This document shows positions 40,521 through 51,425 of a DNA stretch of 64,000 nucleotides, one piece after another. The stretch is from Polyodon spathula (Eukaryota > Chordata > Actinopteri > Acipenseriformes > Polyodontidae): contig NC_054553.1 of NCBI RefSeq assembly GCF_017654505.1, positions 11,606,049 to 11,670,048 of the forward strand. The letters are read 5' to 3'. The translations under genes were made by a program, and so were the position numbers. Every line of letters starts with the position of its first letter. Positions within the stretch are counted from its first letter, which is position 1. The notes beneath the pieces are model-generated. The model searched no databases. It was not told where the DNA came from and was given only the letters and a program-made list of their open reading frames with translations.

Positions 40521-42603
40521 GTAGGTACTTACTACTTATTATTATGTACTTTTTCACTTTCATTTTTTAAATATTTCATTTTATTTAAGAAATTGATCTG
40601 GAACACGTATTGGGTGCTAAGTTTGTATTAGTTCTTTGTTTTATTATTTTTATCCTTCCTTTCTATTTTATTTGAATCGGACTGCATCACTTTCTCCAGT
40701 CATCAATATTCCAATCTCCGTGCTGTTTACACCACTGCAGCACTTTCTTCTTGGTATCCAAGATGAGTGCTTTTTGCAATGTTTTTCTCCAACTACAGCA
40801 GGATAGAGATGGGTCAGGATTCCCTGCATTGAACGTTTCTGTCATCTGAGCTCCCATTGGACCCCCTCTCTACTTGTCACTAACTGTTGCCAGCTACAGC
40901 TGTCTCTCTTGGCGACCGCTGTCATTTTACCATTGCTTGTAGCAGTCTATCAATGTGACTGGCCTTGCTACTGTAGCACCTGCTCAACGTGCAAATTACC
41001 AAATGTGAAACTGTATGAAAGCCATTCCATAATGACAGTTTATAGCATAAAAAGGCATTTCAATAAGCCTAAAGCTGTCACTGTTTCAAGTTTTCTGTAT
41101 GGTATTCATCAGTTTTCAGCTACTATCATTTTGGCCCCTGGTGAACAAATAAAGTTAATATTAGACATATGGAACTGCTGTGATAAAAGTATTCATTCTG
41201 ATCCAAGCTTATAATGAATTTCTTCAAAAAGGAATTTTTACTTTGCTTTCAAAAGTTATGGTATTCAGACTTTAGAATAACATGAGTTTTCAAAAGGGGG
41301 ATGAACCCATCCTAATGATGCAATGTAAATATGAACAGCTTCTTAAGTGTTGACTGTTTTTGCACATTGAGCAATACAAACCCTTATATAATCCCTGCTA
41401 TTTTACCCAGGGGATGTCCTAATTCTTATTTATTGGTATTTACATTTTCATTATTAAGAAATTGATGGTGCTAATAGTGGCATAATGTTCCAGATTTACT
41501 TATCTAATAGTGGCCATCTGGATTTACAACAGATGTAACTGGAGCGTTCGACTGGTCATGTTGCCATGTTACAGCATTGCTTACATCGTGTTTATACAGT
41601 CTCCTGGAGTAACAAAGTAGGGAATTATTGTTTTCATGAAGTGCTCATAATGGCTTTGCCCCCAGTATTCCAGCCTTAGATGTCATTTTAGAAAAACAGA
41701 CCCCTTTCAATCAAAGCACTATAGGTTTCCTTTGTTTCTCCGCAATATATTTTCACCCGAAGCCCCAACAGCTCATCTTTGAAACCCTTTCTAGACTAAA
41801 TCACCTGTAATCCCCAGGCTGTAAGACATCCCACACAACTGCAATGAACAGCATTCTGTTCCCAACACCACATGGTCGCAGTCGCAAGGCTTCATGTATG
41901 CAACGCTCTGACGTCAAGTCCTCAGAATTCCTTGCCAGCTACGACCAATATAAAAACATGTGTGCTGACCAGGCAGGCCTGTATTGAAGACCACCTGTAT
42001 TGAAGAATCACCTCTCTGTGGCCAGTTGAGGTTGGGGGGGGGGGGGGGGGGGGGGTTATAAATCAAGTCGCTGTGGGTGTGACATGACATTCACACATTT
42101 ACACGTTATTAACAAGGTACAGCAGTTTATTACATGTTGAATTACATATGGGCTGCAATGAGGTTATATTTGGTAATACTTTAATATAGATCACAGAATA
42201 ATTAAGGGATAACTGCTGTGGTGTGGTATGATGTAATAATGGAGTCACTAAAACCAGAGGCCAGGGGATGAGAGTATTATTTGAAAGAACAGAGTTCGGT
42301 TATTACCGAGGAACACGCCACAGCAATACCGGCATCGCTATTATAGTACGACTTTTAAAAGTTGTTTATCTGCTTACCACTGCAATAATTGTTGTACTCC
42401 ACTGAGTTAAATGTTTGAGAGCAGGGCTCAGGCATGTGTAAAGTGTTTAATCAAGAAGCAGTGCTTTTATAACAGGTGTCATTACTCGTTAAGAAGGGTT
42501 ATGCTTTATTTGCTGTTCCTTAATTGAGCAATAACAGAACAGCTGACCTCCATACAAACAATTGGAGAGCACTGTTCCATTGTTGTATAATATAATGTAT
42601 ATT
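40521..42603. other. Intergenic DNA
   Basis: No gene recognised. A 22-nt poly(G) run lies at 42034-42055. The open frame at 40909-41214 (+, 101 codons) has no motif or context to support it. Confidence 0.45.
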
Positions 42604-42800
42604 ATAGGAGGCTGTGTGGTCCAACGGGCTTGTAACCAGGAGGTCCCCTGGTTCAAATCCCAGCTCAGCCACTGACTCTGTGCTCTGTCTTTTGGGTGAG
42701 ATGTTGTTGTAAGTGGCACTACAGCTGAAGCATAGTTCTCACACCCTAGTCTCGTATCTTGTGAAGCGCTTTGTGATGGTTGTCCACTATGAAAGGCTCT
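42604..42800 (+). mobile_element. tRNA-derived SINE
   Basis: The head GGCTGTGTGGTCCAACGGGC resembles a shortened A-box region; the B box GGTTCAAATCC is at 42650-42660. The body carries GGTGAGATGTTGTTGTAAGT and the tail TGAAGCGCTTTGTGATGG...ACTATGAAAGGC, a 3' block often seen in fish SINEs. It is a SINE rather than a tRNA: the A box is damaged and no cloverleaf 3' half forms. From memory the family is abundant in sturgeons. Confidence 0.75.
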
Positions 42801-43137
42801 TGTGATGAGTCAAAGGGGTTTCGGTCTGCAATTCAGCCTCCCAACAGTAGAAGGCATCAAACCAACTCGGGACTTCCCTTACCAAGGTCTTGTGACCATG
42901 ACAAAAGTCATCTTTTTGAGGGGCGGCACCTTGGTGAGGGGCGGAAGTACGAGTATGTAAATTCCAGCCACTGGAGTCAAGTGAAATTAAGGATACCTGT
43001 CAGTTTGGGATTGGTGATCCACTGACTACCGGGGTGGGGTTTGCATACTAAAGGGAACGTGCTACTGTGTTCGGGGTTGGTCCTAAGGAATAGAGGCGGG
43101 GGAAAAAGGCTGGAGGGAAGTACATGGGAGTTTGGAC

Positions 43138-43390
43138 TGTGTCACGAACGGAGGCTTTACTAACTTGGCTCTTTTCTGTTTTTATTCCTTTTTGTTTTAT
43201 TTTTGGATTTAAGCAGAACGCGAAGAGGACTAAGAGGCTTCCGTTCCTTTATTTTTGATTACTCCAGCACTCCCTCCCTCACATCCTTCTTTATTATTTT
43301 TCTTTTTTCCATGTAATATTAAATAAAATTTTAATTTTTACACGTAAATCACTGTCTGGAAAATCCATTTTTACCCACACACCTCACAGC
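43138..43390 (+). mobile_element. LTR-like 3' region
   Basis: Starts near TGTCACGAACGGAGG and has a T-rich leader followed by AATAAAATTTT at about 43321 and a terminal A/C-rich stretch, similar in order to 12490-12690. Termini and target duplication were not established. Confidence 0.35.
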
Positions 43391-43464
43391 TCTATATAAA
43401 AATAAAGACTAAGACTATATAATAATATGAAATATTATAACATTCGTATGACATATAATGGCAA

Positions 43465-43935
43465 ATAATGTATTTGTATTTGCTCCCCAATTTGTAATGT
43501 CCAATTATTTTCTCCCCTCATCACAGGAATTCCCCACACAGCTCATGAGAACCAAAGGCTCAGTGGGAGTCCTCTGATCCCATGGCCAAGCCAGCTTCCT
43601 CTTTTACACCCAGTAACTCAAGAGCAGATGTCAGCGATCTAGTGGCTTTTGGAGGACAAAGGCCAGACCTGTAGGTGTCCATTCTGAAATCACTGGGCAC
43701 CTGGCCAGCAGGTTTTGCTGTAGTGTAATGAGGAGAAACAGTCCCTGACGGTTTTGCTTCCCTAACCTAAGGTGGAGCCACAGCCAATGCAATGCTCCCC
43801 TTGGAATAACCAACGAAGACTGGTGACTTTGCACAGCCAGGACTCAAACCTGCACTCCCCTGATTGTATGACTTCACACTACACATCACACAGCTGCACT
43901 TTTGCCAGATTAGCTAGTTGGGGACCCGCTGAACT
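43465..43935 (-). mobile_element. tRNA-derived SINE, diverged
   Basis: On the minus strand: the head near 43930, a B box GGTTTGAGTCC (about 43840-43850), and the tail AAAATAATTGGACATTACAA near 43495, the same tail type as the SINE at 20452-20928. TTTGTCCTCCAAAAGCCACT (43640-43660) corresponds to a block in the fragment at 18505-18680. Confidence 0.65.
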
Positions 43936-44097
43936 GTATTTACATGCAAGATTTTGGGCTGACACATGGCAGAGGAAATTAATGTGAATAAATGCAAAGT
44001 CTTACACAAAGGGCAAAAAACATTAGAGGCAAGTAGAGCATGAATAGTAATGAAATACAAGAGGCTATGTATGTAAAGGACTTGGGGGTAGTAGTGG

Positions 44098-44362
44098 ATG
44101 AATCCCCACTCCTGCCAGAAGGGGAGGAGTCCCTGCCGCCTTCACTGCCAGAAGGGTAGGCACCCCTGCCGCATTCGCTGCCAGAAGGGGAGGAGCCCCT
44201 GCCGCCTTTGCCAGGAGCAGAGCAGCAGGAGCTGCCTCTGTCTTCACCACTACCAGGAGAAGAGCAGCAGGAGCTGCCTCTGTCTCCACCATCACCAGGA
44301 GCAGAGCAGCAGGAGCTGCCTCTGTCTCCACCACCACCAGGAGAAGAGCAGCAGGAGCAACC
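44098..44362 (+). repeat. Pro/Glu/Gln-rich coding-type tandem repeat
   Basis: Two successive repeat types. A 30-bp unit encodes LPEGEEPLPP (about three copies, one with a TAG). A 42-bp unit encodes ELPLSPPPPGEEQQ (about three and a half copies, 44215-44360). Both periods are multiples of three, so the plus frame is kept, which suggests a former coding region. The minus strand is also open and joins the Tc1 relic on the right. The source protein is not recognised. Confidence 0.75.
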
Positions 44363-45029
44363 TTGTACTTGGCTTGATTCATGCGTCCTTCACAAAGACA
44401 AATCTGCCCGATTCCAGCCTTGCTGAAGCACCTCCAGATCCTCACCGATCCTCCACCACATTTCACAGTGGGTGCGAGACACTGTGGCTTGTAGGCCTCT
44501 CCAGGTCTCCGTCTCACCAATAGACGACCAGGTGTTGGGCAAAGCTGAAAATTGGACTCATCAGAGAAGATGACCTTACTCCAGTCCTCTACAGTCCAAT
44601 CCTTATGGTCTTTTGTAAACCTCAGCCTGGCTCTTCTTTGCTTCTCATTGATGAAGGGCTTTTTTATAGCTTTGCACGACTTCAGCCCTGCCCCTAGGAG
44701 CCTGTTTCAAACCGTCCTTGCCGTGCACTTCACCCCAGCTGCCATTTGCCATTCTTTTTGTAGGTCACTTGATGTCATCCTGCAGTTGCTGAGTGACATT
44801 CGAATGAGTTGGCGGTCATCCCGGTCAGTGGAGAGTCGTTTTCGCCCTCTGCCGGTCTGTAGCTTTGTTGTCCCCAATGTGTGCTGCTTGACCTTGTTCT
44901 TATGATCCGCCGTCTTGGAAATTTAAGGATGGAAGCAACCTGACGCTCACTGTATCCCTCTGCCAGTAAAGCCAGAACTGAACCCTTCTTTTCCTCACTC
45001 AAAACTTTCCTTTTCAACTCTTTGGGCAT
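44363..45029 (-). pseudogene. Tc1/mariner transposase, N-terminal half (copy E)
   Basis: ATG at 45029 (MPKELKRKVLSEEKKGSVLA), an HTH region with EGYSERQVASIL, frameshifts at about 44900 and 44780, then the first catalytic Asp in VIFSDESNFQLC and the block VKCGGGSVRIW, ending GRMNQAKYKV at about 44365. Relatives would continue to the second Asp and the Glu; both are absent here. A different Tc1/mariner lineage from copies A-D. Confidence 0.85.
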
Positions 45030-45097
45030 GGTCAAATACTTTATACTTTATACTTATACTTTTCCTCATTAAATAAGATTTAAACTTACTTACAGAG

Positions 45098-45100
<3 letters not shown>
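44363..45100 (-). mobile_element. Tc1/mariner element (copy E), truncated
   Basis: Its right end at 45100 is CAGCTCTGTAAGTAAG on the complement, bordering TA. The left part is missing: homology stops at about 44363, where the Pro/Glu-rich repeat begins. Confidence 0.82.

Positions 45101-45174
<74 letters not shown>
45101..45174. repeat. (TA)n microsatellite between two transposon ends
   Basis: 74 bp of pure TA. The sequence CAGAGCTG ends on its left edge and CAGCTCTG starts on its right edge. Confidence 0.97.
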
Positions 45175-45177
<3 letters not shown>

Positions 45178-45391
45178 CTCTGGAAAAAATTAAGAGACCA
45201 CTGCAAATTTTTCTTAAATCAGCATCTCTACATGTATGGCAGCCATTCCATTCCAGTGTCTGTTGAATTCCAACACAGGCACACCTCATTCTACTGAATG
45301 AGGTACTGATTAGGGGATCACCTGAACCAAATCTTATTTAACGAGGAAAAGTATAAAAACCACTCCTGCGGTCATCACTATCCTCTTGGAA
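45175..45391 (+). mobile_element. Tc1/mariner terminal fragment (copy F)
   Basis: Begins CAGCTCTGGAAAAAATTAAG, a terminal sequence I remember from a common fish Tc1/mariner family, and keeps about 217 bp of 5' non-coding region up to TCATCACTATCCTCTTGG. The transposase start expected just beyond is missing: copy D begins there. Confidence 0.75.
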
Positions 45392-46996
45392 AAGTATTCA
45401 GACCCCTGACCAATTCTCTCATATTACTGAATTACAAATGGTACATTGAAATTTTGTTCTGTTCGAATTTTTTTTTTTTTAAAACACTTAAACTCAAAAT
45501 CAATTATTGTAAGGTGACATTGGTTTTATGTTGGGAAATATTTTTAAGAAAAATAAAAAAACTGAAATATCTTGCTTGCATAAGTATTCAACCCCCACAC
45601 ATTAATATTTGGTAGAGCCACCTTTCGCTGCAATAACAGCTTTAAGTCTTTTGGGGTAAGTATGTACCAGCTCTGCACACAGTGTAGGAGTGATTTTGGC
45701 CCATTCTTCTTGGCAGATTTGCTCCAGGTTGTTCAGGTTGGTTGTACGACGCTTTTGGACCACAATTTTCAAATAGCGCCACAGATTCTCAATGGGATTG
45801 AGATCAGGACTTTGACTGGGCCACTGTAGGACATTCACCTTTTTGTTCTTGAGTCACTCCAATGTTGCTTTGGCCTTGTGCTTGGGATCATTGTCCTGCT
45901 GAAAGGTAAATTTCCTCCCAAGCTTCAGTTTTTTAGCGGACTGAAGCAGATTCTCTTGCAGTATTTTCCTGTATTTTGCTCCATCCATTCTTCCTTCAAT
46001 TGTAACAAGATGCCCAGTCCCTGCTGATGAGAAGCATCCCCACAGCATGATGCTGCCAACACCATACTTCACTGTAGGGATGCTGTGTCTTGAGGCAGTG
46101 TTAGGTTTGCGCCACACATAGCGCTTTGAGTTTTGGCCAAAAAGCTCTGTCTTGGTCTCATCTGACCACAAAACCTTTTCCCACATCGCAGCTGGGTCAC
46201 TCTCATGCTTTCTGGCAAACTCCAGACTAGCTTTCAGATGGTACTTTTTGAGTAACGGCTCCTTTCTTGCCACCCTCCCATACAGGCCAGTGTTATGCAG
46301 AGCTCTTGATTTGGTTGACTGGTGCACCATTACTCCACTCCCAGCCATTGAACTGTAGCTCCTTCAAAGTGACTGTTGGCCTCTCTGTGGCTTCTCTCAC
46401 AAGTCTCCTTCTTGTTTGAGCGCTGAGTTTTGAGGGACGGCCTTTTCTTGGCAGTGCCTGGGTGGTGTGATGTAGCGTCCACTTCCTGATTATTGATCCA
46501 ACTGTGCTCACTGGGCTATCCAAACACTTGGATATTATTTTGTACCCTTTCCCTAATCTATGCATTTGTATTACTTTATCTCTAACTTCTGTAGAATGCT
46601 CTTTGGTCTTCATTTTCCTTCAGATTCATAACCTTACCAATGATCCTTCAACAGTGGGATTTTTATCCAGAAAATGTGACAGCAACTTTAATGGTTCACA
46701 GGTGGAGGCCAATGGTAAGGTAATAGTGTCCTCGTTAGGGCAATTTCTTTCATCGGTGCAAACTGGGAGCTTCCACAGCACAGGAGTTGAATACTTATGC
46801 AAGCAAGATATTTCAGTTTTTTATTTTTCCTAAAAATATTTCAGCAACATAAAACCAATGTCACCTTACAATAATTGATTCTGAGTTTCAGTGTTTAAAA
46901 ATAAAATATCAAACAGAAAGAAATTTCAATGTACCATTTGTAATTCAGTAATATGAGAAAATTGGTCAGGGGTCTGAATACTTTTGCAAGCCACTG
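45392..46996 (-). mobile_element. Tc1-like DNA transposon (copy D)
   Basis: Inverted ends: AAAGTATTCAGACCCCTGAC at about 45393 and its complement ending CAAGCCACTG at 46996. The terminal repeat continues through CTCATATTACTGAATTACAA and partner. The outermost bases of the left end are replaced by copy F sequence. Transposase on the minus strand, the best preserved in the window. Confidence 0.9.
45602..46613 (-). pseudogene. Tc1-like transposase, nearly intact (copy D)
   Basis: ATG at 46613 (MKTKEHSTEVRDKVIQMHRL). The N-terminal HTH domain with STVGSIIRKW is open to about 46320, where a frameshift occurs at TLKELQ. The main frame 46348-45854 reads [14 protein letters not shown], Asp 1 in [11 protein letters not shown], and Asp 2 in [13 protein letters not shown], then hits TGA where Trp follows ATLE. 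The rest (45838-45602) keeps the catalytic Glu in LNPIENLW and ends AAKGGSTKY. All three DD34E residues survive. Only one frameshift and one Trp-to-stop change separate it from an open frame of about 340 residues. Confidence 0.93.
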
Positions 46997-47003
46997 TGTA
47001 CAC

Positions 47004-47045
47004 ACAGACAGACAGACAGACAGACATACACACACACACATACAC
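47004..47045. repeat. (CAGA)n and (CA)n microsatellite
   Basis: Several CAGA units followed by CACACACA, just beyond the right end of copy D. Confidence 0.9.
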
Positions 47046-47247
47046 ACCCGTTTTTTTATCTCTACTGGACCTGGCAGCCACCAATTCCTTCGTTTTGTAC
47101 AAGACAGGAGATAGTTCATCTTGAAGTTGGCCACAGCACTTCAGCGGAAACATTTCACTCAGAAAAATACAAAGCTGCAGGCTGCAGCAGCTCAACCTGG
47201 TGTGTGTGTTAATCTGTCAATCGGAGCAGCCCTAATATATATTACAC

Positions 47248-47995
47248 TGTGGCAAAGTGGTTGGTAAGGGGAACAGATGTCGCGGTGATGCGGTGCAGGA
47301 GTGATGAACAGACAACAGTGATTCAGTGAAAAAAAAGTGCTTTTATTTGTAACACAGGTCTGGTGACCATCAAATAATAAATCCCCGGCTATACACAACG
47401 ATGTGTAAAGTGCGTGGATAACAAAGCAGGGCACAGTCCCGAACAAAAACGAACGCACGGTCACCAGTCCTGGATGAGTGCAGACGTGCTTGTGGTGCGT
47501 GAAGACAAGGGAATGTTGTGACTGTTCTGTGCAGTGGTGATCCGGATTGTGCTGACCCTGGTCGACAGCTCCGGATAGGTGAGTTAACTGTCTGGTGGTG
47601 CAAAACGCAGACAATTACAAAACAGACAAAACCCAAAACACAATACACAATACGCTCTTCTCTTTCTGCACGAGAGCTCCTCTCTCGTTCCTTCTCTCTG
47701 CTGAGCTTTTACCCAAACGAAGGAAAAGATCAGCGTTACCCTGGTCCCTATATGTAATCCTGCATGATATCTAGGTAAACGGTTGCAGCTGCCTTATTAC
47801 TTGCAGCTGCCTCTTGTTTACCTTTCAAATCAATACAGTCTTACAACAGAGTCACGCTTCTTTCCAGGCTGACCCACTTCCCCGACCCAGAAACGAACTG
47901 TCAGGCCAGCCCTTCCAGATACTTCTCCTCTCGTTCTTTAGCGCCCTCACAGGTCGGGAGGAAGATTCATCACCAGAACTCATCTTTCCGTCACA
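47248..47995 (-). mobile_element. Solo LTR, family 1 (copy 2)
   Basis: A 748-bp unit, TGTGGCAAAG to TTTCCGTCACA, with TACAC on both sides (47243-47247 and 47996-48000): a perfect 5-bp duplication. Shared blocks with 9237-9979 include CGGTCACCAGTCCTGG, GTGCTGACCCTGGTCGACAG (diverged) and CCTCACAGGTCG. No internal region adjoins it. Open frames 47192-47648 (-) are not supported as genes. Confidence 0.9.
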
Positions 47996-48000
47996 TACAC

Positions 48001-51000
48001 TTTTAGACATTTCCCCTGTTGAGGGGAATTGAAGCAGTGAGGGAATGTAATTGGACTTTGTTAATTGGGGAATAATAAGGGGTAACATAACATGAAGAAA
48101 CAAAAGAAGCATGGCCTGTTCTAAGCAAGACTACAGCCAGTAGATGCATCTAAACCCATGCTTTGGTTTAAGCACTCAGAATAACTGAACCCCTCATCAG
48201 ATGAATGAAAAATAGTGTATGATGAATATTCTTTTGAAGTCGAGTACAGAGTAGGAGAAATACCCATACTAACACAATTCTAATCCAGTACTAAATGAGG
48301 AAGAATCAGAAATGTGGCCTGTTTTCACAAGCATTATTTTGACAGGTGAAGCATTTTTCTGAATTTATGCTCAGGGTTGTCTAGTGTCTGCTGAAGTTCA
48401 GGAGAATCAGATGAGCTACAGGAGTGCAAATCGTTTTGAAAATGGGTGCTGAACTATTTAGAAAGAGGTGCTAACTGGTCAAACCCCATCCCATTCAAGC
48501 CCCATCCTCTGCTCTTCAATACGTGTTTAATGTTATAATTGTGACAGGTTTCTGCAGTTCAACTTCCCACACGACACAAACTTTCTCTGCTATGCATGAT
48601 GGTGAGTGCGAGTGGTTCCCATGAGTAGCCAAAACCCAATGCCAAACTATCAACATGTATGGTTCTTACAAAACAATCATTTTAAAACATTATAATTAAA
48701 CATGTTTACTGGCGGCACAATTTAATATTGCTGGCGTTATATGAGGTACCCTGGTGCGAGAATCTAGCACCAAATTTGCACCCTAGCTGGCTAGTCCCAG
48801 TGCCAGCTCCTGTGAACTTCTTTCTGTTTGTTAAATCTCCTTCTACCACCAAAGGGTGTGGATTAATTAAAGATTTGTGGATAATTTAATATTATGTAAG
48901 ATTTTATCTGACAGAGGACAAATTATCTTATGCAGTCTCATTAGGTTTTATGGTTTCTGGCTGCAGTATAAAACATTTCTATTTTATATGAACAGACACT
49001 ATATTAAAAATCAGACTTCTTGGTCTTAAATTAACTTATTTTTTGGTGATCTTTTTTATTATTATTTTTAGCAATGGCTTGTATTTCTTTGAGCTCAGTT
49101 GGTGCGGAAACAGTCAGCCACAGCTGTCGCTGAGACAACATTTAATAAAAGGCTTGGTTTCATCACAAAGATATTTTCAATTTTCTGAATGCTGAAACAT
49201 CCAAAGGCATATGCCTTGAAATATTTCAGAATGAGTAATCGATTAAAGGAATAATTAAAAAAGCCTAGATGTTGGAGTAATACTTCCTAGTCCCAGATAC
49301 AATTACAGTATCATGTAAGGGTTAAGGTATTAAAGAGAGGCTTGAGAGGAGAAGGAGAGAAATACTACCCAGCTGCAACCTTCCAGGATGACATTATTGT
49401 AGCAGTGCATTACCCTGATGAAACCCCAAACAGAACCATTAACAGTCACTACAATAGAAACGCAATGCCTGGATGTAGTAGCTCACAAGTGCTCCTGATA
49501 CAGTTGAACACTAGCACTGCAATATGGAACCACAATACAATACTGCAATAGATTACCAGTAATGTATACGGTTCATAACATTGCCTGTATGAAATTAGAA
49601 ACCTCAGAACATTGATCCACTAATCAGGAAACTCCATGGCAGGGCACTACCATATAGTAGACGACCACGAAACATTGGATGAAATATCTAGCTATAGAAT
49701 AAGTGAAACAGAATAAAAAGTGACTAAACATTTAAAGCAGAGAATTAAAAAGTTTACTTGTTTCTAATCGCATTAAAACCCTGATTGTCGGACATCATCT
49801 GTAAAGTAGCTTCCTCACCTACAGCTCTTATTTTTCAGACATGGTCAACTGCTAATTTTAATATTGCTTTAATCTTACCAGTGTGGTAACATTCTGCTGA
49901 AATTTACCATTTACCAATTTAATAGTGTATCTTCCTCTAACTAAGTTGCTACAGTAGTTTTGTACCGTTAGAATTATTTTATGCCTATCAGAAAATGTGC
50001 CTTTGCATTTGCACTTGGTTCTGTGTGTTTAACAGCTTGGCCAAAAAAATTGCAGTACCAAATAATAATTGAACAGGTGTAGAAACTTGCAAGGAGAAAG
50101 TAGGGCCGTGCCAAGCAACGAGTACAAACGAATATTTGTGATGAGTATAGCCATTTTTTTTACGTACAAGTAATACACAAGTAATTTTGCAATTACTCAT
50201 AATTTGGATTAAAAAATATATGTCAAAAAAAAATTAAAAAAATGACAACTGGCAATCTCAGTTCTTTCACTTCAAATTCCTACTTACATCCACATTGGGA
50301 AAGGCTATACTTTCCAAAAACACAAACTATTTAAAGATTTAAAAAAAAATTAAAAATTTAAACAAAGTTTAAAGTATTGTATATAGAAACTTTTGTCGAT
50401 GCATAAAGTCACAAGCCCCCCCCCCCCCCCCCCCAATGTAGGATGTGTCCTATCTATGTCCACATATGATCTCAGTCAGTCACATGGTTTAATGTCAGTC
50501 GCAGGGGCACGTCACTTTAGTAGAGTCAACCCTGTTGAAATGTGTTTCAGAGAAGAACGTCCACCTGGCTCTCCCTCTGCTTCTGTTAATAAGTGTTTGT
50601 TGGATCCAAGTGTGTGTTCAGCTGCTTGACAGGATGTTTGCGTAGGAAATGATCACTTCTGGTCCCAGTGCATCCTCTCCGTTCTCACTTTGGATACAGC
50701 TTGCTTCATCGCTGTAACAACAAAATGCATGTGTGTTCCACAAGGCTTTCCCAGAGGTTTCCCAGAGGTTTCCCAGACCTTTCTCTTGTGGTTTAGCATT
50801 TAAGAGATTTCCCACAGACAGACGACAGGCATTGAAGCGATGATTGGTTAATTAATCGTCTGGCAATGCACAGTGGAAAGTCCTGCTTTGGTGAAGGCAG
50901 CAAGTTCATAACATTTTAATTGGCTTCTGACAGCCAACTGTGACACCAATTGTTGAGGTTTTAATTCCATTAGATCAGTACAGGTCAAACATTCATATGG

Positions 51001-51254
51001 TTTAAAGGTGATAAGAAGTAGCACAGGAGCAGGGTTTTTTTATTATTGTAATAGGTCGTCTTCGCTATCAGTTCTGACAGGGTATTGTTTTAAGAACTTG
51101 AAATATATTAGCACTGGCAAGACACACCTCACTCATTTATTTTACTTATCTTAACTAATGTATCCAATCTCCTCTGCCTTCTTCCTCTTAAATCAGAAAT
51201 GTAGTCTCTATAATCCCTGCTTTGAATTTTCATAGCCAAGTAAAAATATTTAGA
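48001..51254. other. Intergenic DNA
   Basis: No gene recognised. A 19-nt poly(C) run is at 50416-50434. A small 14-bp repeat (TTTCCCAGAGG) is at 50747-50780. Confidence 0.5.
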
Positions 51255-51425
51255 GGAAAATGTGTCTAGTTACCAGTTGAAAAAATGACTCTGTGGTGGT
51301 TGAGACCACCTCACTCATTCCCCTGACCTGACCTGCGCTGGATTTGAACTCAGCCCTCCAGTGGTGAAAGACATGAGAAGCTTATGGTTCAGCCAACAGC
51401 TCCCTGTACCACGTAGTCTATGTGT
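51255..51425 (-). mobile_element. Probable tRNA-derived SINE fragment
   Basis: On the minus strand a tRNA-like promoter is visible: GAGCTGTTGGCTGAACC (A-box region, about 51405) and GAGTTCAAATCC (B box, about 51340-51351). The 3' part fades into AT-rich DNA. Confidence 0.5.

Noticed and set aside
40909..41214. 101-codon plus-strand ORF as a secreted or membrane protein
   Set aside because: The hydrophobic start is short, there is no domain and no supporting context.
42604..42680. A tRNA gene (intact B box GGTTCAAATCC)
   Set aside because: The A box is damaged, no acceptor stem or cloverleaf 3' half is visible, and a SINE body follows.
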